A DNA stretch of 64,000 nucleotides from Paraflavitalea pollutisoli (GTDB lineage Bacteria > Bacteroidota > Bacteroidia > Chitinophagales > Chitinophagaceae): the NCBI RefSeq assembly GCF_029360705.1, contig NZ_JARKMX010000003.1, forward strand, positions 186,001 through 250,000, read 5' to 3'. A model generated the notes under the pieces. It had not been told where the DNA came from, made no database searches, and saw nothing but the letters and a program-made list of their open reading frames with translations. How positions within the stretch are numbered: the stretch's first letter is position 1; each line of letters begins with the position of its first letter. Both the position numbers and the translations under genes were made by a program. This document shows positions 23,960 to 33,331 of this stretch, one piece after another.

Positions 23960-26047
23960 ATGCCTTGCCGGATATCTTTGTGGCCTTTGTTATGCTCACT
24001 CCTGTATCTACTTCCTACAAGTAGCGCTGCACAAGTATGCATCAGCGACTATTTTCACGTTCGCTATACAACGCCTACCGTCCAGAATCTCCAACGCGCT
24101 GTATTGACAGGTAAAAATGAACTGCTGTTGGCCGGGGAAGTAATGCGCCCCAATTCAGTATTGCTGGATGGATGGGTTACGCTTTTATCTCCCCAGGGAA
24201 CGTTGTTGTGGAGTAGGCGTTATACGTCCGTCCTGTATAACTATGTGAGATTTGTGAAAGCGCTGCCAATCGGCAACGAAGGATATATGGTGGCCGGTAA
24301 TATCGGCAATGTGGATACCACTACTGTGCCGCCTGGCATCATCACGCAGCTCGGATTTGTGATGCGGATCGATAAGCAGGGTAATATATTGTGGTCGCGT
24401 GTATTTGTCAAAATGCTGGTCGGTGAAAAGGTGGTTGACATTGCAGATATGTTGGCCGGCCCGGATGGCGACTTCGTTATGGGCGTGAATTACGCCGCTG
24501 CTGTAAATAGTGCAAACATCCTTTGCAGGATCACAAAAGATGGAGGTATCAAATGGACGTTGCGACTTCATGCCGGTAGCCGGGGTGGGGGGTATGCAGC
24601 TCCGCGGCTATCTTGGTTGAAGAATGGCAATATAGCTGTGGCCAATTACATTCGACTGTATGACATCGGAAGCCCGGGCGTCACTACCCGGGAAGGATAT
24701 TATGCCGCCTGCATACACTACGATGCTGGCCTCGTTGAATGGGAACGATTGTACGTATGGAACGGAACACCATCCAACCGCGAACGTAATTTTGGTGTTG
24801 TCGCGCAAATAACCGAACTCCCGTCCGGTAATCTTAGTTTTATAACCTCGCAGGCCGACACGGCTTATTTTTATTTTCGCAAGTCTACCCGCGTGCTCAA
24901 TTTCCTGACCGACAAAACCGGTAGCCTGCTGCAAGTGCTTGCCTACAAAAGTGCACAACCTCCCATCTATGCCAGCGCAGCTGTACAAACAGGCACAAAC
25001 GGTCACCAGGCAATCCTGTTCGACAATGCCGATGCTCCGGCACTAATGGAGATCGATGCAGCCGGAGCCATCGTGTGGCAAAAAAACTACCCTCAAACCG
25101 GAAGAAGCCAGGAAACCAAAGACCTGTTGGCTACACCTTATGGTTTTTATTTTTTCAGTTTCACACACGATGGAGGCAGCACCGATCCACACCTGGTTAA
25201 AACCGATCTACAGGGAGCTGCTTCTTGCCTAGAAGGTCCGAAGGCATTATCGATGTCGGATGTGTCAGGTTCGTTTGTACAACAACCCTTCAACCTGGAT
25301 GTAGACGTAAACCCCGCGAGCCTGCAGGGTATTGTGGCATTGAACATGGTTGACTATCCTTTTACCAGTAATACACTATGTAAAATTTCCTGCTGCGAAG
25401 ACGTGGTTGATACGGCAGCTACAAAAGAACTGTGTAATGCTACGTCTTATACATTGCCCAATAACTATGTAGTTACCACCTCAGGTACTTACCCCATTGT
25501 TTATACGACCCAAAAAGGGTGCGACAGCATTGTTTATTTCCCCGTTCGTTTCTCGGCATCTCCTGCAGTTGACCTCGGACCAGATGACTGCCTGAAAGAC
25601 AAAGATTCGGTGGTGTTACTAGCTCCTCCAGGTTATGCCTCATATAATTGGATGGGAAGTATATCATCCAACAACAGGTACGTAATCCGGCAACCAGGCA
25701 ACTACTGGGTGTCTGTTACCAACTCCTGCTCCACCGTCCGCGATAGTGTCGAAATTTTAGAGGACTGTGCTTTTACGATCAATATGCCCAATGCGTTTAC
25801 ACCAAACGGCGACCGGCAAAATGACGTTTTCCGCGTACCGCCATCTGTAAGAAACCGATTGGTGCAGCTGACCATTTACAATCGCTATGGCCAGATCGTT
25901 TTTGAAAGCGCCATCAATAATACAGCTTGGGATGGACGCGTAAAAGGAATTCCGCAACCTATAGGGACTTATGCATATACACTCGTCATGGAAACCCTGA
26001 ATGGACAGCGGATAGTACAGAAAGGATTTGTCTCGTTAATTAGATAG
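23960..26047 (+). CDS. Secreted protein with T9SS type B sorting domain
   Basis: A 695-residue exported protein. It has a signal peptide (MPCRISLWPLLCSLLYLLPT, ending near AAQ), a large N-terminal region (about 30-480) of repeated beta-rich blocks with GNILWSRVF- and IVWQKNYPQ-like turns suggestive of a propeller, a Cys-rich segment, a PKD-like stretch, and a C-terminal gliding-motility-associated domain. The latter reads INMPNAFTPNGDRQNDVFRV then YNRYGQIVFES and TAWDGRVKGIPQPIGTYAY. That domain directs export through the type IX secretion system and surface attachment. The job of the propeller part is unknown. An apparent TATCTTTG within the first codons is taken as chance. Confidence 0.82.
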   Translation: MPCRISLWPLLCSLLYLLPTSSAAQVCISDYFHVRYTTPTVQNLQRAVLTGKNELLLAGEVMRPNSVLLDGWVTLLSPQGTLLWSRRYTSVLYNYVRFVKALPIGNEGYMVAGNIGNVDTTTVPPGIITQLGFVMRIDKQGNILWSRVFVKMLVGEKVVDIADMLAGPDGDFVMGVNYAAAVNSANILCRITKDGGIKWTLRLHAGSRGGGYAAPRLSWLKNGNIAVANYIRLYDIGSPGVTTREGYYAACIHYDAGLVEWERLYVWNGTPSNRERNFGVVAQITELPSGNLSFITSQADTAYFYFRKSTRVLNFLTDKTGSLLQVLAYKSAQPPIYASAAVQTGTNGHQAILFDNADAPALMEIDAAGAIVWQKNYPQTGRSQETKDLLATPYGFYFFSFTHDGGSTDPHLVKTDLQGAASCLEGPKALSMSDVSGSFVQQPFNLDVDVNPASLQGIVALNMVDYPFTSNTLCKISCCEDVVDTAATKELCNATSYTLPNNYVVTTSGTYPIVYTTQKGCDSIVYFPVRFSASPAVDLGPDDCLKDKDSVVLLAPPGYASYNWMGSISSNNRYVIRQPGNYWVSVTNSCSTVRDSVEILEDCAFTINMPNAFTPNGDRQNDVFRVPPSVRNRLVQLTIYNRYGQIVFESAINNTAWDGRVKGIPQPIGTYAYTLVMETLNGQRIVQKGFVSLIR

Positions 26048-26253
26048 TCTAATCGCCTTATATTTCTCGCTGATTGTCAGTTTTTTTATCCCCCTCGCAA
26101 GCTGTTCCAAACGGAAGCTTAACGATTTATTGTTATTCCCAACTGCGATTGGGGATTGTTAGTTGTGACAGTGATTACATGTCTTGAACGGTTCAAAATT
26201 ATACCTATAGCGCGCAAACAGTAGAAGGTTTGTGGCTGTACCAGCCCAACCAT

Positions 26254-27444
26254 CTAAAACGCCTCTCCCGTGAAGAAATAGAAGCCTGGACCTTCTTTCG
26301 TTAGCCCCATATCCAGCCGGATATAGATGTCTTTTTTCTTAAACAGCAGGTAACGTAAACCAGCACCTCCCGCAAACTGTACGCGGTCGAGCCGGAAGGC
26401 ACTGACGGTGGGGGCCACTGTAGCCGTGCCTGCAAATAGGGTAGCGCCAAGGCGCTTGCTGAAGGTAAAAGGCAGCAGACGGTATTCGACCTGTGCCGCA
26501 AGCATATTCTTGTCACGGTACCGGCCCTGGTAGTAACCCCGCATCATCATCTCGCCGCCCATCAATGCCAGTTGATTGAATGGAATATCTCCTTGCATAA
26601 AATTGCCCAACACCTGCCAGGCCAACACATTGTTACGGGCTATAGGATGAAAAGCCCGTACTTCCACATTCACACTGCTAAACCGGTAGTCACTCCCAAG
26701 CGATGGAGTGTAACCGAGATAGCCGATCTCGCCAAACCAGCCCTTCCGTACGTTCAATACGTTGTGCCGGTCGTCGTACACGAGTGCCGCGCCCACGCCC
26801 AGGTTAGTGGTGCCGCTGCTACCAATAGGCAAGGTATGAGCTGGTCCTCCTTCCGGTTGATTGAAAGCCACACCAAACAAATGCTGAAAATCTACTTCCG
26901 GCCCCAGGAACAGATTGGGTTTGATTTTTCGTAACACCCGCTGGCGCAGTAGTATATAGTTCGCATCTACCACAGCGGGATGATCGCCGGAGGTATTGTT
27001 GCCGATGCCGTAATATAGAAGCGGAAATCGTTGAATCCTCGTCCTGCCAAGAAAAAACCATTTGTCTTTATCACCGTAGATCGCGTTATCGATCCATAGA
27101 CCAAATTGTGCTTTAAAGGTAAAAAAGGCAAAGGTCTGTACTTCGCTCAACCGGTTCGTACTGTCACCTCGTGCTCGAAACAACCACAAGGCAGAAGCGC
27201 CTGGTTCCACACCTGTTTCCGGCGAATACCCCAGGGTGGGGTAGACCCTAAAACTTTTCTCTGCAGAGGAAGTCGTGTCGTTGAAGAATTTGTTGAACTG
27301 CCTGCTCGCCCAGCTGGCCGACTTGGCCTGTCCTAGCACAGTCACCGGTAACATAAATAACAACAGTACGCCAGCCATCGGCAGTCTGCACCGGCATAAA
27401 CCCGTTCGCTTGTTGGACAATCTTTTCAGAATATTAACAATCAT
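26254..27444 (-). CDS. BamA/TamA-like outer-membrane barrel protein
   Basis: A 396-residue protein with a signal peptide (MAGVLLLFMLPVTVLGQAKS after an N-terminal basic stretch) and a surface-antigen (D15/Omp85) barrel. Seen: FRVYPTLGYSPETGVEPGAS, YYGIGNNTSGDHPAVVDANY, LVYDDRHNVLNVRKGWFGEI, and LMGGEMMMRGYYQGRYRDKN, which contains the RGY turn typical of the L6 loop in this superfamily. The protein has few or no POTRA-like residues, so it is barrel-only. Its role may be lipid or protein insertion at the outer membrane; the cargo cannot be told. The C-terminus ends in F, as Omp85 barrels do. Confidence 0.8.
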   Translation of the reverse strand: MIVNILKRLSNKRTGLCRCRLPMAGVLLLFMLPVTVLGQAKSASWASRQFNKFFNDTTSSAEKSFRVYPTLGYSPETGVEPGASALWLFRARGDSTNRLSEVQTFAFFTFKAQFGLWIDNAIYGDKDKWFFLGRTRIQRFPLLYYGIGNNTSGDHPAVVDANYILLRQRVLRKIKPNLFLGPEVDFQHLFGVAFNQPEGGPAHTLPIGSSGTTNLGVGAALVYDDRHNVLNVRKGWFGEIGYLGYTPSLGSDYRFSSVNVEVRAFHPIARNNVLAWQVLGNFMQGDIPFNQLALMGGEMMMRGYYQGRYRDKNMLAAQVEYRLLPFTFSKRLGATLFAGTATVAPTVSAFRLDRVQFAGGAGLRYLLFKKKDIYIRLDMGLTKEGPGFYFFTGEAF

Positions 27445-27535
27445 TCATTAAATTCTTCTGTTAACCCGATAATATATCACAAGGTTACGATACTTTGGGG
27501 CGTTTTTTATCCACTTATCGTGCTCTTCATTCAAA

Positions 27536-27580
27536 TTAGAATATTCTAATACTTATTGCACCCGATGAAGGCTATTTTTG
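27536..27580 (+). promoter_or_regulatory. Palindrome plus -7 promoter box
   Basis: TTAGAATATTCTAA at 27536-27549 is a perfect 14-nt palindrome. TATTTTTG at 27573-27580 matches the Bacteroidota -7 element TAnnTTTG, 30 bp before the ATG of the small gene at 27611. No good -33 box at the right spacing is seen, so the promoter may depend on an activator at the palindrome. Support is motif-level only. Confidence 0.4.
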
Positions 27581-27610
27581 TCAGCAGCGGGTTCAGTACC
27601 CCCAACAACA

Positions 27611-27955
27611 ATGCATATCCTTTGCCGTAAATATTGCCAGTATTTCATCGCCCTGTTGATGATGACCGTATTGTACGGTAAATCTATCCTATGCGTGAAC
27701 TATGCCATATTGAATAGCAAGAACATTGCCATGGACACCGAAGAGAATTCCTCGCAAGACAATGAAACCGAGAAGGAAAACCTGTTGAAAGGTTGCAAAA
27801 AATCCTGGACCGAAATGGAGTCCGGTGAATTGCAACTCGCTGCACAACCCTTTGCACGGATCTCTACCATCAGGCAGTATCCATCCCAGTTTTCCAGCCC
27901 GATCAGTCTTTACCAGCGCGTACTCACTCCACCTCCACTTGCCACGCTGGCTTAA
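27611..27955 (+). CDS. Small N-terminally hydrophobic protein before secretion operon
   Basis: A 114-residue protein from the ATG at 27611 with one hydrophobic segment near residues 8-27 (YCQYFIALLMMTVLYGKSIL), a strongly acidic middle (MDTEENSSQDNETEKENLLK) and a C-terminal tail rich in Ser, Pro and Gln. It could be a small membrane-anchored protein or exported peptide. It is in the same direction as, and about 100 bp before, the ABC/HlyD/TolC genes, so it may be a substrate or accessory factor of that system (inference). I do not recognise it. Confidence 0.4.
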   Translation: MHILCRKYCQYFIALLMMTVLYGKSILCVNYAILNSKNIAMDTEENSSQDNETEKENLLKGCKKSWTEMESGELQLAAQPFARISTIRQYPSQFSSPISLYQRVLTPPPLATLA

Positions 27956-28052
27956 ATCATCGGTATATTCTTATTGTTTTCTTATCTCGTTTCGAGACAG
28001 GTGATTGCATCATGCGTTATCCCAACACCGGAACACCAAATTGCTCAATTCA

Positions 28053-29057
28053 ATGAAACGTCATCATGGTAACGGCCCATCACCCTGGCGCCGTCTGATC
28101 AATATGTTGCACCCTGAAAGAGTGCACATCAACTATATCTTTCTATACGCCTTGCTGACCGGTCTTATCAGTCTCAGCATACCACTGGGTATCACGGCCG
28201 TTTTCAACCTGTTGATGAATGGGGCGCTATACAGCTCTACTTATATCCTGATCGCAGTTGTCATTATTGGTGTGGTGCTGGCCGGTATCATAATGATCTG
28301 CCAGTTGACGCTGGTAGAGGCCATCGAACAAAAGATCTTCACCAAAGCAGCGATCGAGTTTGCATATAGACTGCCGCGCATCAAACAGCAGGAACTGGAA
28401 GGTACACACCCTCCTGAGCTCGTAAACAGGTTCTTCGATATCCTGACAATACAGAAAGGGCTCACCAAACTGCTGGTAGATATCGTCGCCTATGGAGTCA
28501 CTGTCGTATTCAGTGTGGTACTACTCGCGTTTTATCACCCGATATTTATTGTGATGGGCGCTTTGACCATACTCATCATCGCCGGTATTGTACTACTGTA
28601 TTTTCGCAGGGGAGTGGATACCAGTATTGAAGAATCGGCACATAAATACGATCTGGTCGCCTACCTCGAAAAGGTAGCGGGCAATCTGGGGCACTATAAG
28701 CAAGAAGAAAGCCGGCAAAAAGTGATACTCGATACAGATAAGATCAATGCACATTATTTGCAGGCACGCAATAGCCACTTCCGCATATTGCGTAGATTTT
28801 TTGCCAGCGCCGTAGTGATGAGAACCCTGCTGATGGGTGGCCTGCTGTTACTAGGATCCTGGTTTGTAGTAGAGCGGCAAATGACCCTGGGGCAATTCGT
28901 CGCAGCAGAAGTTATTATCGTGCAGATCGGCTATGCGATCGAAAAATTGCTCACCAATCTTAACACGGTTTTTGACATGGTTACCGGCAGCGAAAAGCTC
29001 GCGGCTGTAACCGACCTCGAAATTGAAGAAATAAAAAACAGTCATGCCGCACACTAA
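28053..29057 (+). CDS. ABC exporter transmembrane domain lacking an ATPase
   Basis: A 334-residue type 1 ABC exporter transmembrane domain with about six helices: FLYALLTGLISLSIPLGITA, ILIAVVIIGVVLAGIIMICQ, KLLVDIVAYGVTVVFSVVLL, IFIVMGALTILIIAGIVLLY and the helix pair near AVVMRTLLMGGLLLLGSWFV. EGTHPPELVNRFFDILTIQK is the exporter coupling-helix region. The protein stops at about the linker (SEKLAAVTDLEIEEIKNSH), where a full exporter would enter its nucleotide-binding domain; no Walker A or ABC signature follows. The HlyD gene overlaps its 3' end by 14 bp, so the stop looks natural. It would need an ATPase encoded elsewhere. The ATG at 28053 is chosen; upstream starts are TTG only. Confidence 0.75.
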   Translation: MKRHHGNGPSPWRRLINMLHPERVHINYIFLYALLTGLISLSIPLGITAVFNLLMNGALYSSTYILIAVVIIGVVLAGIIMICQLTLVEAIEQKIFTKAAIEFAYRLPRIKQQELEGTHPPELVNRFFDILTIQKGLTKLLVDIVAYGVTVVFSVVLLAFYHPIFIVMGALTILIIAGIVLLYFRRGVDTSIEESAHKYDLVAYLEKVAGNLGHYKQEESRQKVILDTDKINAHYLQARNSHFRILRRFFASAVVMRTLLMGGLLLLGSWFVVERQMTLGQFVAAEVIIVQIGYAIEKLLTNLNTVFDMVTGSEKLAAVTDLEIEEIKNSHAAH

Positions 29058-30408
29058 GCATATGCCTGAACAGGCTTATTTCGATAATCTTACCCCAAGC
29101 ACCAACAAGGCATTATTGATGCCGCGCAGGTCAAAGTACCTCGGAAGGATCTTGTTGGTTGCACTGGGCTTATTTATAATTATGTTGTTTTTACCCTGGC
29201 GACAAACGATCCCTGGCCGTGGGCTGGTGACAGCCCTAAGGCCCGAAGACCGTAGCCAGACTGTACAGAACCAGATAGGTGGACGTATAGAGTATTGGGC
29301 AGTAATGGATGGTCAGGAAGTTGAACAGGGCGATACGATCCTCGTTTTGTCGGAAACTAGCCAATCTTACTTCGATCCGGAATTACCCGCGCGACTGGCC
29401 GAGCAACTGAATTCGGCCAAGGGCACTGAAGAGGCGGCTGACCAACGCATGGATGCTACCCGCACCCAGATGAGTGCCCTTACCAACCGCTTACAATTAC
29501 AATTGTCGGCCGCTGAAAATAAAGTGATACAAAGAACCAATGTGGTGGCCATCGACAGCGCTGACCTGCAGGCAATCGAGAAGTTTTATGAAACAAGTCG
29601 TGCACGACTGGTGCGTTATGAAGAAGGGTTTAAAAACGGGTTGTTTTCTCTAACGGATATAGAAACCCGTAGGCTGAAACTGCAGGAAGATTATGCCAAG
29701 GTCATCAGCGCGCAGAATAAACTCAGCAATTCCCGGCAGGACCTGATCAACGCTACGATTGATCTCGATCATATCCGGGCCAGCTACCAGGAGTCACTGG
29801 CCAAGGCCCAATCTGATCTGAGTTCTGCCTTTTCTAGCAAGGTATCAGCACAGGGCAATATTGCTAAACTACGCAATGAGATCTCCAACGTCACCATCCG
29901 TCGGGGTTTGTACGTAGTACGTGCTCCGCAAAGTGGGTTTGTTGTAAAAACCCTCAAGGCCGGGGTAGGAGAGAATATCAAAGAAGGGGAGTCTATCGCT
30001 ACCCTGCAACCGCGACAGCCGCAGGTTGCCGTAGAGATCTATGTCGATGCCATGGATGTTCCCCTGATCCAGGATAGCAGCGATGTGCGCCTGCAATTTG
30101 AAGGCTGGCCCTCCGTACAGTTTTCAGGCTGGCCAGCGGTGGCCGTAGGCACATTCGCCGGCAGAGTGGCCGTGATAGACCGGGTCAGCAGCGCCAATGG
30201 AAAATACCGTCTGCTGGTGCGGCAAACGAACCCTACGCCCGAAGGGGATGAGGTTTGGCCCGATCGTTTACGGCAAGGGTCGGGTGTATTCGGCAGGGTG
30301 ATACTTCGCCCCGTTCCCTTGTGGTACGAGATATGGCGGCAGTTGAACGGCTTTCCACCAAGCCTGGAAAAAGAACCCAATGCTGGCAAGCAAACTTCGC
30401 CCAATTAA
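29044..30408 (+). CDS. HlyD-type membrane fusion protein
   Basis: A 454-residue periplasmic adaptor. There is a transmembrane helix near residues 34-56 (GRILLVALGLFIIMLFLPWR), a lipoyl-like half motif GRIEYWAVMDGQEVEQGDTI, a long coiled-coil (about 115-285), the second half VRAPQSGFVVKTLKAGVGEN with IKEGESIATL, and a beta-barrel domain with FAGRVAVIDRV. This connects an inner-membrane transporter to a TolC-type channel. Its gene overlaps the NBD-less ABC gene and is followed by a TolC-family gene, so the three form a type I secretion-like operon. The length is normal. A second start at the ATG at 29062 is possible. Confidence 0.88.
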   Translation: MPHTKHMPEQAYFDNLTPSTNKALLMPRRSKYLGRILLVALGLFIIMLFLPWRQTIPGRGLVTALRPEDRSQTVQNQIGGRIEYWAVMDGQEVEQGDTILVLSETSQSYFDPELPARLAEQLNSAKGTEEAADQRMDATRTQMSALTNRLQLQLSAAENKVIQRTNVVAIDSADLQAIEKFYETSRARLVRYEEGFKNGLFSLTDIETRRLKLQEDYAKVISAQNKLSNSRQDLINATIDLDHIRASYQESLAKAQSDLSSAFSSKVSAQGNIAKLRNEISNVTIRRGLYVVRAPQSGFVVKTLKAGVGENIKEGESIATLQPRQPQVAVEIYVDAMDVPLIQDSSDVRLQFEGWPSVQFSGWPAVAVGTFAGRVAVIDRVSSANGKYRLLVRQTNPTPEGDEVWPDRLRQGSGVFGRVILRPVPLWYEIWRQLNGFPPSLEKEPNAGKQTSPN

Positions 30409-30485
30409 TCACAGGATGGCTACCATCATCCATGAACGCTTTTGCTGTATCAGGCAATAAGCGCCACAAACCGTATTGTTAACTC

Positions 30486-31970
30486 ATGACGCGTATTATT
30501 ATCATCTATATACTTGTATTGGGTTGTTTTCACCTGGCACAAGCGCAGCCGGTGACGGGGCTTACCTGGCAACAGCTCCCTGCTTATGTTGTCCATAAAG
30601 AAAAAACACCCGATACGGCCGATATCTTCTCATTGGCGCAGTTCCAGCAACTGGTATTGAAGAACCACCCGATCGTTCGTCAGGCTGCGCTATTGACCGA
30701 GGAGGCCAGGGCTGGTGTACTGCAATCGCTGGGGAAATTTGATCCCCTATTACAGAGTTCCTTCGATAGAAAAGAATTCGGCAACCGCGACTATTACTCC
30801 AATTGGACGAATCAACTCAAAGTGCCGCTTTGGTTCGCCGGAGCCGATCTGAAAATTGGGTACGATCGTGTGGTGGGTGACAACGTAAATCCGCAGTACA
30901 TCACACCCGATGAGGGATTGAGTGGAGTAGGTATTTCCATTCCACTCGGTCAGGGGTTGATCATCGACGCCCGCCGGAATGTATTAAGGCAAAGCAGACT
31001 GATGACCCGGTACGCAGAGGCAGAGCGGGTAAAACAGATCCTCTCCGTATGGTATACAGCCGTTAGCGATTATTGGAGCTGGTACCAGACCTACAGCGAA
31101 TATGAACTATTGAAAGATGGCGTTGAACTGGCGTCCACCCGCTTCGTGGCTTTGCGCGGACAAACGCTCATAGGCGATAAGCCACCTATCGACACTGTAG
31201 AAGCCAGGATCACTGTGCAGGAGCGGGAGATAGAACTGGCCCGGTTGAGCATTGAACTAAGCAATCGTCGGCTCTTGTTGAGTAATCATTTGTGGGATAG
31301 TACAGGATCACCGGTGGAATTGCCAGGGGCTGCCATTCCCGAACAACCCAATGAAAAGCTGCTGCAGCCAGACCGCGTGGCCATCGATACACTTGTTCGG
31401 CATGCCGCGAGTAAACATCCCGAGCTATTAAAAATACGTACAAAGGCAGCTACGTTGGATGTGGAGCGCTCCTACCGACGCGAGTTATTGAAACCACGGA
31501 TCGATATCAGCGGTACGCTGATAACAGCCCGTAACCGCTTCGGCATTTTCGACCCAAAGTATTACGATATTGGCTGGCGCAATTATAAAGTGGGAGTCGA
31601 TGTGGCATTTCCCCTATTCCTGCGTGCCGAACGCGGCAAGCTTCGCTCGGTGATCATCAAACAGGATCAATTGCAGCTCGACCTGGTACAAACCGACCGG
31701 GAGATCAGGAACAGCATCCTTACTTCCTACAACAAGCTGGAAGCTTATAAAAATCAATTGGTGATACAGGTGTCCAGCATCGCGCAGCAGCAACAACTAC
31801 TGGATGCAGAGCAGCAGAAATTTAAACTGGGCGAAAGCACCCTGTTCCTGATCAACAGCCGCGAGACCAAGCTCATCGATATGAAAGTCAAGCGTGCCAA
31901 GATGATTGCTGGCTATCAGCAATCACTGGCCGAACTGTATTATAAAGCGGGAACGCGGGAAAACTTTTGA
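30486..31970 (+). CDS. TolC-family outer-membrane efflux protein
   Basis: A 494-residue outer-membrane channel protein with a signal peptide (MTRIIIIYILVLGCFHLAQA) and two helical-barrel repeats, as in OEP/TolC proteins: LAQFQQLVLKNHPIVRQAAL near 50-70, AEAERVKQILSVWYTAVSDY, and the second half SKHPELLKIRTKAATLDVER and REIRNSILTSYNKLEAYKNQ. It would form the exit duct of the upstream HlyD/ABC pair. The gene begins 77 bp after the HlyD stop. No defects are seen. Confidence 0.88.
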   Translation: MTRIIIIYILVLGCFHLAQAQPVTGLTWQQLPAYVVHKEKTPDTADIFSLAQFQQLVLKNHPIVRQAALLTEEARAGVLQSLGKFDPLLQSSFDRKEFGNRDYYSNWTNQLKVPLWFAGADLKIGYDRVVGDNVNPQYITPDEGLSGVGISIPLGQGLIIDARRNVLRQSRLMTRYAEAERVKQILSVWYTAVSDYWSWYQTYSEYELLKDGVELASTRFVALRGQTLIGDKPPIDTVEARITVQEREIELARLSIELSNRRLLLSNHLWDSTGSPVELPGAAIPEQPNEKLLQPDRVAIDTLVRHAASKHPELLKIRTKAATLDVERSYRRELLKPRIDISGTLITARNRFGIFDPKYYDIGWRNYKVGVDVAFPLFLRAERGKLRSVIIKQDQLQLDLVQTDREIRNSILTSYNKLEAYKNQLVIQVSSIAQQQQLLDAEQQKFKLGESTLFLINSRETKLIDMKVKRAKMIAGYQQSLAELYYKAGTRENF

Positions 31971-31982
31971 TGGCCATTCTCC

Positions 31983-32699
31983 TTAAAGTCGATAGCCAAC
32001 TGTGATGAACAGGTTGCGGTTCTTGTATTCGTAACGGGGTTGAGGCGACTCGGGCGCGTTACCATAACTTTCTCCAATATCAGGCAATCCCAAATCATAG
32101 CCTGCGGAGAGTACAATGCGTTGGTAAGTGGCACCCAGGCCTCCGGTAACACCGTAGTCGAGTCTTTGCAGGCTATAGCCACCTCTTCTTCTGCGTTCCT
32201 GTTTGAACGTGCTCGCTGTAAACTTCTCGTCGCCTCTTACGGTCACTGGACGGGTCGTTTCTCGTTGCGTATCATTGCCGGCGATACCGTAAGCCACATA
32301 AGGACCAGCATTCAAAATGAGTTTTGTCTGGCTGCTTAGCGGAATTTGATAGGCCACTTTCAAAGGTACCTGCAGGTACACCTGGTTCGTCGTGATGGCA
32401 TAGTAGGTGGTGGGGGCATTCGTACCACCGATCCACATTTCTCCTCCTCGGTGTTTCACTCCTTTGGTGGTCACGGAAAGACCTGACTGTAGCGAAAAAG
32501 AAGTGCTCAAATGATAATCAGCCCTGACGCCCACCTGAAAACCTGGCTTCGATTCTTTTTTACCGAGTAAATAGTCTGTATGCAGTGAAGCGTTGGAGAG
32601 GTTAAAGCCCGCTTGTGCTGTCCAGGAAAACAGCTTTTTTTGTTGGGCTGAAACCGAGAGCGCGAGGCAGAGTACGGCGATGGTCAGTAATGGCTTCAT
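31983..32699 (-). CDS. Small outer-membrane beta-barrel protein (PorT/OmpW-like)
   Basis: A 238-residue protein with a signal peptide (LLTIAVLCLALSVSAQQ) and alternating beta-strand hairpins: FSWTAQAGFNLSNASLHTDY, FQVGVRADYHLSTSFSLQSG, LQVPLKVAYQIPLSSQTKLI and a C-terminal NRNLFITVGYRL. The pattern and length fit the outer_membrane_beta_barrel/PorT-type family that is common in Bacteroidota. The terminal strand ends YRL, close to the usual aromatic barrel end. The function is unknown, perhaps a porin or assembly factor. It converges on the TolC gene. Confidence 0.7.
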   Translation of the reverse strand: MKPLLTIAVLCLALSVSAQQKKLFSWTAQAGFNLSNASLHTDYLLGKKESKPGFQVGVRADYHLSTSFSLQSGLSVTTKGVKHRGGEMWIGGTNAPTTYYAITTNQVYLQVPLKVAYQIPLSSQTKLILNAGPYVAYGIAGNDTQRETTRPVTVRGDEKFTASTFKQERRRRGGYSLQRLDYGVTGGLGATYQRIVLSAGYDLGLPDIGESYGNAPESPQPRYEYKNRNLFITVGYRL

Positions 32700-32849
32700 G
32701 TTAGCTAGGGTGTTATTGGTACGATATTATCGCCTTGACACCGTATGCTTCCCGTCCGTTGTATGAAACGGTAATTACTGTATAAACGGCAACCTGTATG
32801 GATAAAGGTCGCTGCTTACTTTTCTTGTGCCTTCCTCTCTATCTATACA

Positions 32850-33185
32850 TTAAAGATGTTGCGCAATCGTCGCCGGATTGATCGCATGATGGGAAGTGGT
32901 GTACACTACTTTCTTATCCTTCAGCACAATGATCTGTGGCGATTGGTGGGTTACTTTCAATTCTTGGGCGATGAGGTTCGAGATCGGACGGAAGGTCAGC
33001 AGGTCGAGGTAGTGAAAGCTGGCCTTGTCCTTGATGAGGTCGTAACCAGTCTGTAATCGCTCTTTGGCATATGCGCTGATGCCACAAGTAAGACTGTCTT
33101 TGAAGATGATCTGGGGCTTTTCCGATGAGTTTTCCAACAGGGTATAAAAATCCGCTTGATTGGTCACAGTATTCCATTCATTCAT
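32850..33185 (-). CDS. ytxJ: YtxJ-type monothiol bacilliredoxin
   Basis: A 111-residue thioredoxin-fold protein. FKDSLTCGISAYAKERL places one active-site Cys (TCGIS) where thioredoxins have CxxC, the YtxJ pattern, and SPQIIVLKDKKVVYTTSHHA includes the cis-Pro region. YtxJ proteins are proposed to remove bacillithiol from mixed disulfides; many Bacteroidota make bacillithiol. It is a cytoplasmic single-gene unit. A -7 box lies just upstream of the ATG (see 33191-33198). Confidence 0.8.
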   Translation of the reverse strand: MNEWNTVTNQADFYTLLENSSEKPQIIFKDSLTCGISAYAKERLQTGYDLIKDKASFHYLDLLTFRPISNLIAQELKVTHQSPQIIVLKDKKVVYTTSHHAINPATIAQHL

Positions 33186-33190
33186 GGGCG

Positions 33191-33198
33191 CAAATTTA
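33191..33198 (-). promoter_or_regulatory. -7 promoter box of the YtxJ gene
   Basis: On the minus strand TAAATTTG matches TAnnTTTG, only 5 bases from the ATG at 33185. If real, the message would start at or next to the start codon. No TTG/TTTG lies at the right distance upstream. Confidence 0.35.
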
Positions 33199-33331
33199 CA
33201 GCTTTTTCCTGTATCCTGGAAGTGGGGTAGCTACCTAGGTATTGCTGTAATGTGTTGAAAATCAGTTTGGTTAGGTTATGCAAAAGTTAAAGTTCACCGA
33301 CCGCCACCCAGCTGTGGAAAGCCCTGGTAGA

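Noticed and set aside
23973-23980. A -7 box TATCTTTG near the start of the T9SS protein
   Set aside because: It lies inside the first codons of the signal peptide, downstream of the only good start.
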